Source: Pinus tabuliformis
Lineage: Eukaryota > Streptophyta > Pinopsida > Pinales > Pinaceae
Assembly: GCA_031772625.1 (NCBI GenBank)
Contig: CM062804.1
Coordinates: forward strand, 277,902,598 to 277,966,597
DNA length: 64,000 nt
Direction: 5' to 3'
Below, piece after piece: positions 13,150 through 25,034 of the stretch (position 1 is its first letter; every line of letters begins with the position of its first letter). The notes under the pieces were generated by a model that saw only the letters and a program-made list of their open reading frames with translations, searched no databases and had not been told where the DNA came from. The position numbers and the translations under genes were made by a program.

Positions 13150-14660
13150 AGTTTTTCTTTGCTAGTTATTGGCAGCTCTTAATTGGAAAGCATCCCAACA
13201 TAGCCAACTTTTCTTCTTTATTGGATACTATTCATAGATTTACTTGTTCAAGAGGTATTTTCCAGGTTTCCCACCTCTATTTTTCTTTGGGCCCACTTTT
13301 TTCTCCACTGGTTGGAGCAGTATCTCAATGGCTACTAGTTTGTTGGCTGAGGCACAAGATGGTAGTCCAACAATGGCTCTCTACGATTACAGTCTAAGTG
13401 AGGTTGTGAAGTTTTTTAGCGGTTGTAGCTTTATCATGTCAGCATCAGTTCTTCATGGTAGCTAGACTTGGTAGTTGTGGCATGATTCAAAGATTTTACA
13501 GGTCTCTAGATATCCTAATTCTTTGTTTTAATTGTCATGGTTAAGGAACTTTTATCTTGCTTAAATTATAATTGCTCTGGAAAGCAGAGTTATCATATCC
13601 ATGCTCTCATGTACACTCATTCTCTTTGGATAAATTTTTTGTTTTTGTTTGTCAATATGTTGAAATGGTATACTTTAACTTCAAGACACTAAATTTGTGT
13701 TACTGTTATGCTTTCCCGGTAGGAAGACCAATAGCAAAAATCTCCATGACTTGTAAAAATTCACTTCAGTAATAGAAACATGAGCTTCTCACCCACAAAA
13801 AAATAAAATATGCAACATTTCAAAAAATATTTATAACAAAAATAATTTTGTAAAGAGAGAGTCTTATGGATATATGTTTCTAATTCCAATGATAATTGGG
13901 ATATATGTTTTTCTTGGCTGGTTATTGGTAGCTCCAAACTGGAAAGCATCCAAACATAGCCAAATTTTCTTCTATTGTGGATACTATTCATAGATTTACA
14001 TGTTCAGGACATATTTTCCAGGTTTGTCACCTCTATTTTTCTTTGGGCCCACTTGTTTCTCTTCTAGTTGGAGTAGTATCTAAATGGCTACTACTTTGTT
14101 GGCTCAGGTGCAAGATGGTGGTCCAATAATGGCTCTCTATGATTGTAGTCTAAACGAGGTTGTGAAGTTTTTTAGCGATTTCATCTTGATTGTGGTAGCA
14201 TTAGTTCTTCATGGTAGCTAGACTTGGCAGTTGTGGCATGCTTCAAATATTTTCCAGGTCTCTATATATCCCAATTCTCTGTTTTAATTGTCATGGTTAA
14301 GGAAATTTTATCTTGCTTAAATTGTAATTGCTCTAGAAAACAGAGCTATCATATCTATGCTCTCATGTACACTCATGCTCTTTGGAGAAATTCCTTGTTT
14401 TTGTTTGTCAATATGTTGAAAAGGGATAGTTTAACTTCAAGACACTAAATTTGGGTTAGTGTTATGCTTTCCTGGTAGGAAGACCAATAACAAAAATCTT
14501 CATGACTTGTAAAAATTCACTTCAGTAATAGAAAGATGAGCTTCTTACACACAGAAAAATAAAATATGTAACATTTCAAAATATATTTATAACAAAAATA
14601 ATTTTGTAAAGGGAGAGACTTATGGATATATTTTTCTGCTTCCAATGGTAATTCAAGTAT
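13150..14660 (+). repeat. Tandem duplication, two units of about 756 bp
   Basis: Unit 1 (about 13150-13905) and unit 2 (about 13906-14660) repeat head to tail. For example tccaggtttc at 13261 recurs at 14017, an offset of 756, and both units contain 'tatttttctttgggcccac', a 'gttggctgaggcacaagatgg'-like segment and ataacaaaaataattttgtaaag. Divergence is around 8-10% by eye. The longest frame is 76 codons with no motif, so it is probably non-coding. Confidence 0.85.
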
Positions 14661-14710
14661 ATGTTAACATTTTTATGTGTATAAAATGAATCATAAATAA
14701 AATATTTCAA

Positions 14711-14800
<90 letters not shown>

Positions 14801-15008
14801 ATTTGTAATTCATTGAATTTTTATTATGCGACTCACATATAAAATTTTAAATACTTATAAAAAACATTAATTATAGAGAGAGAGAGTCCTCTGGAAATAT
14901 GTTTTCTACGCATAAATATGTTTGGGTCATATATTGATATTTTAATGTGTAAAGTGTGAATCATCAAAAAATATATATTTCAATTTTAGCTATCTACATA
15001 CTATATGA

Positions 15009-15097
<89 letters not shown>
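14580..15097 (+). repeat. Microsatellite-coupled repeat units with (TA)n and (AG)n
   Basis: Two units of the family also seen at 2285-2706. One ends in (TA)n at 14713-14798. The other begins at about 14870 (agagagagagagtcctctgga) and ends in (TA)n at 15012-15068 followed by (AG)n at 15068-15097. The segment between them (ggatttgtaattcattgaatt) also matches 2775-2800, after the second (TA)n of the left cluster. Confidence 0.65.
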
Positions 15098-15099
<2 letters not shown>

Positions 15100-15459
15100 C
15101 CCAAAAAAATAGTTGAGGCCATCACACCACCAAGTCAGGTTGTTGCCACGCCGATGGAAACACCACAAATTCTTATTTTCACCACACTATCTGCACCACT
15201 AACATCCCATCCCGTCCATATGTTCACTGCTCTTGAGCGACTCTAGTAGCCCTAAAGAGATAGACATAGTTATTTTTTACAATTAGTAACAATCTATTAG
15301 ATTATTCTTTTATATTGTAACTTGATTTTGTTCACACATTTTTTATTTATTTGTTTGTTTTAAATTGCATTTGTTAGGAAAATAAAAGAGCCACCAATGA
15401 TTTAGCTTTATTTTTACCTAGTGATGACACTGATGTCTCCTGTGGGTTTCTAGAGGCAT
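15098..15459. other. No feature recognised
   Basis: A short frame runs out of the microsatellite (proline/threonine-rich, ending at 15246), but it starts inside dinucleotide repeats and shows no domain. I see no gene. Confidence 0.5.
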
Positions 15460-16094
15460 GATGATCATCTATGGTTGTTATATAAGATAGAAGGAAGAGG
15501 GAACAAATGTGAATGCAAAACACTAATACCAACTTTGAAGCCACTCATCTCGACAAAAAAACCAGAAAAAATCTAGAAAGAGAACAAGAGGAGTGAGGGT
15601 GAAAGTATAAATAAAGATAGAGGCAAGAAGCAAATATGATAATAGTTCACGAGTCCAAATATACTAATGTGTAAGGAAAATATGACCAAATCACATCTCT
15701 TAAAGTTAAAAATGGTTGCCTAGAAGAAATATTAGATATTAAAACCTTTAATTCTTGTTGTGAGAGGTGTTCTATAGTTCACTACAGTTCAGTATGAGGA
15801 AAAAATTATATTTAAAATTAATAAAATAATATTTAAAATAAAAATTAGTAATAGTAAAAAAAGGAGTGTCATACATATATAAATTACTTCAAATTACTTT
15901 CTAATTTTACATCCACTCTATATAGAGATAAAGTAATTGAAAGTAAAGAAACAAATTACTTTTTAATATGAAAGATATATGCAATTCCTTGTTCACACAT
16001 GCCATGTAAAAATAATATAATTCATATTACATAATATGTAATTCATTCTATGTTTAGTTAGTATATAATAGTTAAAAGAAAAATGCATTAATAA

Positions 16095-16096
<2 letters not shown>
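15460..16096 (+). repeat. Diverged direct repeat, copy 2 (partner at 1243-2181)
   Basis: Matches 1243-2181 in order and orientation, ending like it in an aataaaataatatttaaaataa-rich tail and a (TA)n tract. It is about 300 bp shorter because of indels. Confidence 0.6.

Positions 16097-16166
<70 letters not shown>
16097..16166. repeat. (TA)n microsatellite
   Basis: About 70 bp of uninterrupted AT dinucleotides. Confidence 0.95.
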
Positions 16167-16170
<4 letters not shown>

Positions 16171-16246
16171 AGCTATAAATAAATATTTCAATATCTATAC
16201 TAAATAACATTGTTTTATATCAAGAAAAACAAACTAATTTCATTTT

Positions 16247-16327
16247 TCATCAAGAAAGTATAATGATACAAACTATTTTTCATTTTTCATTTTTTCATTG
16301 TTTTATATCATTATACTTTCTTGATGA
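16247..16327. repeat. Perfect 22-bp inverted repeat (hairpin)
   Basis: The arm at 16247-16268 is the exact reverse complement of 16306-16327, with a 37-base AT-rich loop. The loop end repeats cattgttttatatca, which also occurs just upstream at 16208-16222, a pattern expected of a local template switch during replication. No terminator or RNA gene is implied. Confidence 0.85.
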
Positions 16328-17910
16328 CTCTATCATTGCATAAGTTTTATAGACCTTGTTCTCATGTCTCTGGATTATTTCCATTACTTGTAGGTATATT
16401 AAACAATGGTCATTTCCTACTAGGGAACTAATAAGCTTGTTACTTTTACTTGCAAGAGATAATTTGGTTTCTATCATTTTTAATTACGAAGAGTACTTTT
16501 TTCTTTAACCAACCCATTGGTCTCTCAGAAATACGTGAAAACCTATTATTTAATGACTTCAGTTTAGGGTTTTCAAATGACCAACCCTACCCTCTCACTC
16601 ACTAATTGTTCCCATTTGTTTTTCTTTTCCATCCATAGTGTCACTCTAACTACACTGAATTATTTGATGGCTACTCTATCATATTGCTTTCATTATAGCT
16701 ATTGTTACACCTACCTTATTAGTTTCGGTGTCCATTTCGAAACCATGGTTTCAGGTGAGTTTTTCTTTCTTAATTTGAGGGTTTAATTTGAGGGTTTTAC
16801 CAGAGTTATTGGCATCATTTTCTTCATGCTTATTGAGTTTGAGGCTTCCTTTTAACACGTACTTGGGTAATGTGTTCAATACTATGGTGGGTTTAAAACC
16901 CTCTTAGGGTTTTCATAACCTAACCCTCCCAATTTTAAGTGATGCAATAAGGTAATGTTCCTGATACATTATTTCAATTTCAAATCGCTAATGTTTGTTC
17001 TCCAGGGTTTCAGTATTAAGACCCTCATTACATTTTATTATAGGGCTAGTTAAGGAATAGGAATCTAGTTCCTTTCTCATGCTATGGAATTTAAAATAGT
17101 ACTAGTAAGTAACGTTGTCTTCTCACTTTTGTGGTACTACATCTTTTGTAAAACGACAAAATCTCATTTTCACTTGGGGTTTTTTCCTTTTTACTAGTTT
17201 CTAGGACCTTGGATTCTTATGGCATAGTTCAGAGATTTATTTTCCTTAGATTTTGTTCTACACTTCGATATTACCCAATTTTTTATAGTCTCTCTCCCTT
17301 TTTCATTAAGTTGGGGAATGGATTTGGTCGAGATTCTTTCTAGGTAAAGAATTCTCTATTATAAACCTTCCTTGCAATACTCATTTACGAGTTAATATAA
17401 TTTATTATGTGACCCAAATATAACTCCCTTCATAATTTCTCTTGCTTACACGTATAACATTGGCACCAAGGAATTTGATAAGGTTTTCTTAAGTACTCCA
17501 ATATGTTTTCAACACTTTAGTTCCAACTTCTTCATCTACAAGTCGAGTTTTATACCAATTTCTCATTCTTCATATGACGATGATGAAGCACATCGTTTAT
17601 AAGAGTTCATTTTGAATTTCCCAACCCATTACAACCCATTACAAGGTGTCCTTTAATTTTACTTGTTTCTTTGATTCCCACCCTACCAGGGATCGATAGA
17701 ATCACTAGGGTTGTACCATTATTGTTTGAATATTATGGCCATGGCTTTGAATCCTGTTAATGTACTTTAAATTACCTTGGTCAATAGACACTGGTGCATT
17801 TTTCAAATTTATAATCTCTTTACTTGTAGAAATATGATACACTTACTCAATCCCTGAGACTAATAAAACTTGTCTTAATTATGAAAGAATTAGTTTTGTT
17901 TCTTTTGAAT
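16328..17910. other. No gene recognised
   Basis: Pyrimidine-rich sequence with recurring agggtttt/aaccct words. The longest frame is 69 codons. I see no domain, RNA or element terminus before the LINE target duplication. Confidence 0.5.
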
Positions 17911-17928
17911 AACACTACATAAATTTTT
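17911..17928. repeat. Target-site duplication of LINE A, left copy
   Basis: aacactacataaattttt. The right copy (25371-25388, aacactacataacttttt) differs at one base. Confidence 0.9.
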
Positions 17929-18074
17929 TGAAGAGAGGGGAGGGCGGAGAAATGATGGTGGTTTAGGGTTTGTGTCAGACCCTGCAACGGCAGACCTGCA
18001 CAGACCACAGCGCCACTGTAACATCTCTCCAGCAATACGAACAACAATACACGACAAAGAATAGAGCACAAATC

Positions 18075-19445
18075 ATGGACAACCTCCAGGGGAAGGACAC
18101 GATGCCTGCCCCGAGTGATCAAGAAAATATTCAGATGCACATGGAAGATGACAAGAAAAATCCCCAGGAAGAGGTGGGAATGATTCCTGGTACATAGTCA
18201 GATAATACAGAAAGAAAGGCAACTCCCAAAGCGACATTGACTACCTGTAAACCAGTTGCAGCTGAAAGACCTAAGATTGAGCTCCTGAGTCAAAGAATCA
18301 ATTCCCAAATCCAGTGCACGAAGGATCATGTGCTAATAGGGAAATTTATTATCTTCTGGCCTATAGAGAAAGCTTTGCATGGATGGATCGCAGCCAAATG
18401 GAAACCAAAAGGGCACATTACCTTGCAGCTGGGACCAAAGGGCTTTTTCATAGCAGTCTTCAACTGTATAGAAGATTGAAACAGGGTCCTCGATGGAGGA
18501 CCATACTTCTTTAATGCAGCTGGTCTTTACCTGAGAGACTGGATTGAAAGATTCAACTCGGACAAAGATGATCTAAGTTGGGCACTAGTCTAGATCCACC
18601 TCTATTCCCTTCCATTGGAGTACTGGGATGAAGATTCACTACAAGATATTGGAAATGGACTGGGGGAGTTCATCAAAATTGCGGAGGAAATAAAACACAG
18701 AAGATACACTTCCTACACCCGCATTTGCATTTATATGCATCTAAGCAAAGCTCTCCCGGATGCGGTAAGTTTATATCATGATGATTTTGAATGGATTCAG
18801 TCAATAGATTATGAACATGTCCCATTTCGATGCAGAAAATGTCATGCCCTTGGCCATCTCTTTCGTGATTGCCCGTTAAATCTGAAACCCCCAACTTCTA
18901 CCTCCTCAGAAAATCCTGACTCTGACGGATTCACCAAGGTCAACAACTACAAAAAGAACCACAAAAAACCTGCATCAAACCCTAAAAAGCCTTCCGCCAA
19001 CACTTCAATGCCATCCACCAGTAATAGCTTTGAGATCTTAGCCCAGCTGGATTCGAATACCACTGAGATCCCCTTACACTCCGAGGAGTCTCCCAAGGCA
19101 TCATCTCAATTCATCCCCACCGGCTCAAAGCAACCCCAAAAGCATATGCAATCCATAGATCTTACCACCTCCTCACCCAGTCTGATACCGATATGGAAAT
19201 CTCATGGCATGGAGGTAGACATTTTGCAGCAAGAAACCATGGTTGCAACAGAGACCATAGAGGAAAGGAGCGAGGCCCAGCACATGGAAGAAGAGCCTAA
19301 AAGCATAGATATAGGAGATCTGGACATATTCAGATTAGAACAAGCTTGCAGGAAAAAAGAATTTGACAAGATCCCAGAAAGACAGCTGGAAAACTTGGAA
19401 GTCATCCTTTCCAGAGCACAACAACAAAGAACCCTAGGCATTTAG
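18075..19445 (+). pseudogene. LINE A ORF1: DUF4283-like / CCHC zinc-knuckle nucleic-acid-binding protein
   Basis: One frame (about 457 codons from ATG 18075) with three in-frame stops, at 18195, 18477 and 18591. The middle part (residues about 70-220) has the layout of the plant LINE ORF1 DUF4283 domain, with HGWIAAKW, a GPKGFF segment and LPLEYWDEDSL. A CCHC knuckle follows at 18831-18872, reading CRKCHALGHLFRDC (C-x2-C-x4-H-x4-C). The C-terminal half is rich in Ser, Pro, Asn and Glu. In this family ORF1 coats the element RNA in the cytoplasm and helps form the transposition particle. The start is the first ATG that keeps the frame; an upstream in-frame ATG at 17970 is possible. The ORF ends at TAG 19443. 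Confidence 0.85.
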
Positions 19446-19621
19446 CCTGGAAGTCAATGGGATGGCAAAAACATTCCTAAAGATAATAAAAAATGGGGGA
19501 GAAAAACATACCTCCAAAGAACCATCTGCATTGGGGAAATGCTAGTGGAATCAGGAAGATATTCCAAGCTTACAAAGTATTACAATCCCCTACCTAATAA
19601 TGAATCATTAAGCTCACTTCG

Positions 19622-22600
19622 TGGAATATAAGAGGGATAAATAGCCCTAGGAAGTACAGAATGATAAAAAAACATGATTCAACAAGAGAAACGCCAAGTC
19701 TTCTTCATGCAAGAAACAAAATGTAACTCTACAACACTTGGTCAAACCCTTGCAAAAGCATGGCCAGGCAGTCAAGCAGTAGCAGTGGATGCCTTAGGAG
19801 CTTTAGGAGGTCTAGCAATAGTCTGGGACGAACGAGCTATCACGCTTACTAATATCCATGCGAGTAAGCACTTCATTCAAGCCACCTTTCATATCATAGG
19901 GACAAATGTGCATGGTCACCTAACCAATGTCTACTTCCCCCAGGAGGCAATGCATAAGATAGACATTTTGAATACTTTATCTCTGATCAACTCCACCATA
20001 ACACATCCACTCTGGATCATAGGAGGAGACTTCAATATGATTACTAAGCTGGAAGAAAAAAGTGGAGGTAGGAATAAACTGGATAGTGAAAGTATCCATT
20101 TAAAAAACTTCATCCAAAACAATTGGCTTATAGATATGCCATTCAATAATGGAATCTATACTTGGAATAACAAAAGAGCTGGCACACATCAAATTGCCTC
20201 TTGACTGGATAGATTTTTGCTTTCAGACAACGCCATCCATCTTGGAGGAGATATTTCAACCTCGATCTTACCTCTCACAAGATCAGATCACTGGCCTATC
20301 TCGCTCCAATGGAAAAGACCTGGGAGCACCACACAGTGGCCCTTTAGCTTTGAAGCTTTCTGGTTGACGCATCCAGACTTTAACAATTTAATAAATGCAG
20401 TTCAAAAGAGCTTCAAACCCCCGGACGGCTCAAAAATGTACCAATTCCAACAAAAACTCAAAAATCTAAAAAAAAATATCAAGCAATGGAATCAACTGAC
20501 CTTTGGCAATATCTTCCAAGCTCAGGATGCTCTAGATCAAGAAATGAAAAGAATCCAGCAGATGATCATTACTGAGGGGAGATCCGAAGCACTCTCAGAG
20601 CAGGAAAAACTCCTTCAGACACAAATAGAAAAAAGAGAAAAGCAAGAAGCAATACTTTGGGAACAAAAATCAAGAGTTAGATGGCTTAAGGAAGGAGAAA
20701 GAAATACAAATTTTTTTCATCTCACTACTATACAGAGAAGAATGGACAACAACATCACTTACATTTAGAATGAGCAAGGAGAACGATTGGAAAAACATTA
20801 GGATGTAGAACAAAAGATTCTTACTTACATCAAATAGGTGCACCAAGAACCACAAGTTGATAGACAGCCAACCATAGAGAAGATTATCAAGAACATCTCA
20901 AAAATAATAACAGAAGAACACAATCAGCTCCTCCTTCGGCCAATATCTTTACAGGCAGTGGAGAATGCTATGCGACAACTCAAAGAAGGAAAAGCACCTG
21001 GCCCTGATGGTTTTACTTCAAATTTCTTTCACAAGTTCTGGAATCTAATTAAATAGGAGGTCTGGCAAGTTGTTGAGGAGTCCAGGACTAATCGATGGAT
21101 GCTTCCCTCTCTCAATTCAACCTTTATTGCCCTCATCCCCAAGAAAGCGCAATCTCTGACTCCTGACAAATTCAGGCCTATCGCTCTCTGTAATGTCACT
21201 GACAAAATCATTTCCAATGTTATTTCCTCTCGACTGAAGCTGCTACTACCATTACTTATCTTACCAGATCAATCTGGATATGTGGAATGTTGAAAAATCA
21301 CGGATGGCATCATTCTCACCCATGAGATTATACACTCCCTGAAGCAACTCAAAAAAGTAGGTATGCTTCTAAAAATTGACCTCTTTAAAGCTTTTGATAA
21401 TAAGTTGGACTTATATTCAAAAGATTTTGATTGCCTTTGGCTTCTCCCCTCCCTAGGTTAGATGGGTTATGAGTCTTATAACCTCCACTTTCTTCTCCAT
21501 TTTGGTCAATGGCATCCCTTCCATCCCCTTCCATCCTTCTAGAGGAATAAGACAAGGAGACCCTCTTTCCCGCTTTCTGTTCATTTTAATGGTGGAAGGG
21601 CTTGGACAAAGTATTGAAAAAGCTCTTCAATCCTAGCAGCCTAGAGGCCTCTCCTTTCCCAACACCCCTGCTTTTACCCACCAACAATTTGTGGATGATA
21701 ACATGCTATTTGGCCATCCCTCGGTTCAGGAAGCCCTCAAATTAAAATCCCTTCTGAATGAGTTCTCGGATGCCTCTGGTGCCAGCATTAATAAGGCTAA
21801 GTCCCAAATCTTTTTCTTCCATACCCCTGCCATCACTCAGTCTTCCATAGCTCGTATTTTTGGATTCACGGTAGCCACTCTCCCCTCTAAATATTTGGGT
21901 GCACCTATGACTGACTCTGCTTTAAAGCACTCTACCTGGCAACTGCTCCTGGAGAAATTGGAAGCTCACCTTTTCTCTTAGACTTATAGAGCCCTCAACA
22001 TGGCCAGTTGTCTAGCGTTAATCAAAGCTGTCCTGCAATCCATGCCCCTTTATCTTTTTTCAGTACTGGTAGTGCCAAAATGGGTGCTCAAGAAAATCAA
22101 ACATCTTTAGAGGAATTTTCTGTGAGGAACATCGGTACAAAATAAAAAATGGCCACTAGTGAAATGGGCTATGATCTAGCTTCCAAAAATTTGAGGGGGC
22201 ACTAGGCTTCGTGATCCTCAGCGCAGTAATGTAGTCATGGGGGCACGTCTTTGGTGGAAATGGATCTCGATGCTACATACTCCCTGGGCCATCCTCTGGA
22301 CAGCCAAATATGCAAACAACCGACCAATAGATGATCTAATCCGACTCACAGAAGTAGGCAAAGGATCCTTAATCTGGAATGCGGCTAATCAACACAAAGA
22401 TATAATCCAACAACACAGCTTCTGGGAAATAAGGGATGGCAATAATGCACGGTTTTGGGATGACTCCTGGCAGCAAAGACCCAAGCTGAGGGACCTGATC
22501 AAACCCCACGAAATACAGGATTTGGAAGAGCATCAAATGGACAAGGTTAGCCAGCACTAGTTTCCTACTCTCACAGAAGGATACAGATAATGGATAAAAT

Positions 22601-23875
22601 CGGACCACATCATCAGGCAAGGCACAGAGTCCATTCAAAAAAATTTGGAGGCAGAGCTTCTTAATAGGAAAATTCATTTCTCTGACAAGAAGGATATAAT
22701 ACGATGGAGTTACAATGCATGAGGAACTTTCACCACCCAAGAGGCATACAACCTAATAATAATGAATCACACAGTCAAGGATCCTCTTTGGAACAAAGTA
22801 TGGACCCCCAACATTTGGCCAAAAGTCTCCACTTTCCTCTGGTTGTTATGTCAAAACAAAATACTCACTTAGGACAATCTACAGAAAAGAAGCTTTCACG
22901 AGCCCTCCATTTGCCCCAACTATAAACAACAGGAAGAAACCACTCTGCATCTCATGAACTCCTACCGTTTGGCAAATAGACTTTTGGGAAAAAGCAAGTT
23001 TTAGATGCCAAAAACAAGGAAGAATTAAAAAGGATATTACCAACACCATACCTAGTTGGGCAATCAATCCATATAAGAGTAAACTGTTAAACTCTTTATG
23101 GAAAATCATCCCAAGTCTTCTCATGTGGACAATATGCAAAGAATGAAATTGTTGCATCTTTAAAGACCAATCAACACCTTTAGAAGTCCTATGGAACAAT
23201 GTTTGCCAAAACCTTTAAGAAACATTAATGCTCCAAACCTGCTATGAAGAGGACTTTCCTTCCCTTCCACAGGAGAATAATATATGGGCAAACTGAAATC
23301 TTTAGTTGAATCAAGTATAGGCAAGTCATAGTAAATTCTCTTCACACTACAAAATACCAAACAAATGGCTTCCTCTGCCCCATAATATGATACAATTAAA
23401 CTTCGATGGAGCATCCAAAGGCAATTCAGGCAAATCAAGATACGGCGGAGCATTCAGGGATCGTACAGGTAAACCTCTTCTAACTTTCCTAGGCTCAATT
23501 GGTTGGGACACGAATAATTCGGCCAAATTAGAAGGGCTATGGTAGGGGCTTCTTTTAGCTCAACTTCACAGTTTCTTCCCCCTATTAATTGAAGGCGACT
23601 CTCAGATTCTCATCAACATGGTTAATCAGACTCTATAGGGGACCCCATCATACAAAGTGGTCAGTAGCTAGATATTGGTGGGAATATTAGACCACATCAA
23701 ACAATGGCTCTCCACCAACAGAGCACTCACCTTCAAACACATCCACAGAGATGGCAACAAAGTGGCTGATCTCCTAGCTAATATAGGGGTTGACAGTGGC
23801 TGGACTCTACATACTGGCTCGCTTAACACTATTGCCACTGCATCCCAGATAAAGGATTACAATGAATTGGTATAG
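19622..23875 (+). pseudogene. LINE A ORF2: endonuclease - reverse transcriptase - RNase H polyprotein
   Basis: The frame opens with the endonuclease start WNIRGIN at 19622, shifts in an A7 run near 19665, then continues from 19674. Endonuclease motifs are QETK, GGLAIVWDE, GGDFN (Asp at 20028) and SDHW (20283-20294). RT begins at about 20838, with GKAPGPDGF, LIPK, FRPIALCNV and FVDD (21688-21699). A zf-RVT-like part lies near 22740-22990. RNase H (23393-23875) has NFDGASKGNSG, a Glu in AKLEGL, EGDSQ and a DxN-type end. The product would nick target DNA and copy its own RNA at the nick. Stops include 20202, 20762, 20835, 21054, 21291, 21979, 22558, 22720, 22870, 23543 and 23636. A 2-bp loss near 21401, absent from copy B, shifts the RT frame. 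Confidence 0.9.
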
Positions 23876-23894
23876 AGTGAAGAAGCATACCTAG

Positions 23895-25034
23895 ATGCAG
23901 GTGATCATGAAGCAATTAATGGTGATTAGATTGAAGGACGGTGGGCGGCTTGGCCACATGGCCACCCGCGTCCCCTCCCAGGCCAATTTATGGCAAATTC
24001 CTGGCGACTTGCAGGCACCATTACTATGGTGCTCAAGTCGAGAAATCTACAACGAGCATAAGGATATGGCCTCCACAGACCATAATTCATTCTTCCCTCC
24101 CCTGATAAACTGCTCCTGCCCTCCTCAGGCTGCGGAGCCGAGCTCTCGCACCATCACTGGCAGACAACGTTGGTTGCTCAGCTACATGGATGTGGGAAAT
24201 GGATATCATTTCTCCCAAACGATCAATTGTAAATTGAATCATGCTCAGAACCCCTTTGTTTTCCCTCTGAAGAGCCATTCTAGTCCCAGAAATTCCTCTG
24301 CTTCCCCAAGTGTTAGCTCTGAGATTAATACAGTCATGGCGTGCATTCGACATCACATGCGTAGCAGAAGAGTGGGTAGCCGTGGTGGAAACATTCATCC
24401 CCCTGCTATGCCTAGCCCTGAACCTACTTCTCCCTCCTCTTCTCCATCCAATACTCATTCCCATGGCACCTTCTTTGGTGGATACCTAGACACACGCAGT
24501 GGCAGAGGGCGGTCTCAGTTCCATGGTGACCGCAGAATAAATGCTACCATCCATAGTGCCAATTTTCCCCTTCCCCCTCATCCCTCTCCTTATACGACTC
24601 AATTCCACTTCTAGAGTTCTCTAGCTCGGCCTGTCATCACCACCACTGTTACCATAACCTTCATTGAGGAAATTAACCCGTGGGAAGATCAAACAAGAAA
24701 CAACGGTGAGCAGCAGAGGGCCACTCAACGGAACATGATTGCCCAAGATCCAGGAAAGCAACAGATGGTTGAGAACTCTGCCACCCTGCATAGCGAGGAG
24801 TTGGTTAGTAGCCAACATGCCACCGATAGCAGAGCAGGAGGCACGAAGGTAGTTGGTGACATCCAGGGTGACACGTTAGGCAAGCATGCAGCAGAAGGTA
24901 GCTCTGCTAGCACTCAACCAATTCATGGCATATCACACAACGCATCAGCAGAGGAGCAGGATTGGTATGAATATGCATGTCAAATCATTGAAGAACCTCC
25001 TACAGATGACTTCCAGGGGGTCCATCCTGACTGA
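23895..25034 (+). pseudogene. LINE A third open frame of unknown function
   Basis: Downstream of RNase H a single frame of 380 codons contains only one stop (TAG at 24612); a random sequence would be expected to show about 18. Copy B keeps the same frame without a net indel. The protein has no domain I recognise. The first third includes RQRWLLSYMDVGNGYHF, the middle is Ser/Pro/His-rich with an Arg-rich stretch (IRHHMRSRRVGSRGG), and the C-terminal part is polar and acidic, ending DDFQGVHPD. ATG 23895 is the chosen start; in copy B the next codon is TAG, so the true start may be later, or the frame could once have joined ORF2. It may be a captured host exon or a lineage-specific ORF3. Confidence 0.55.

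Noticed and set aside
13150-14660. The 756-bp repeats as an LTR pair
   Set aside because: They are directly adjacent with no interior, and no TG...CA ends, PBS or polypurine tract are seen.
1243-16096. The diverged direct repeats as LTRs of a larger element
   Set aside because: No inverted TG/CA ends, PBS or target duplication, and the copies end in microsatellites.
2182-16166. CRISPR-like arrays in the repeat-rich left region
   Set aside because: The repeats are dinucleotide microsatellites and dispersed plant repeats without regular spacers.
1-17910. Many open frames of 60-97 codons on both strands
   Set aside because: They overlap each other, lack domains, often run through microsatellites or LTRs, and have the number and length expected by chance.
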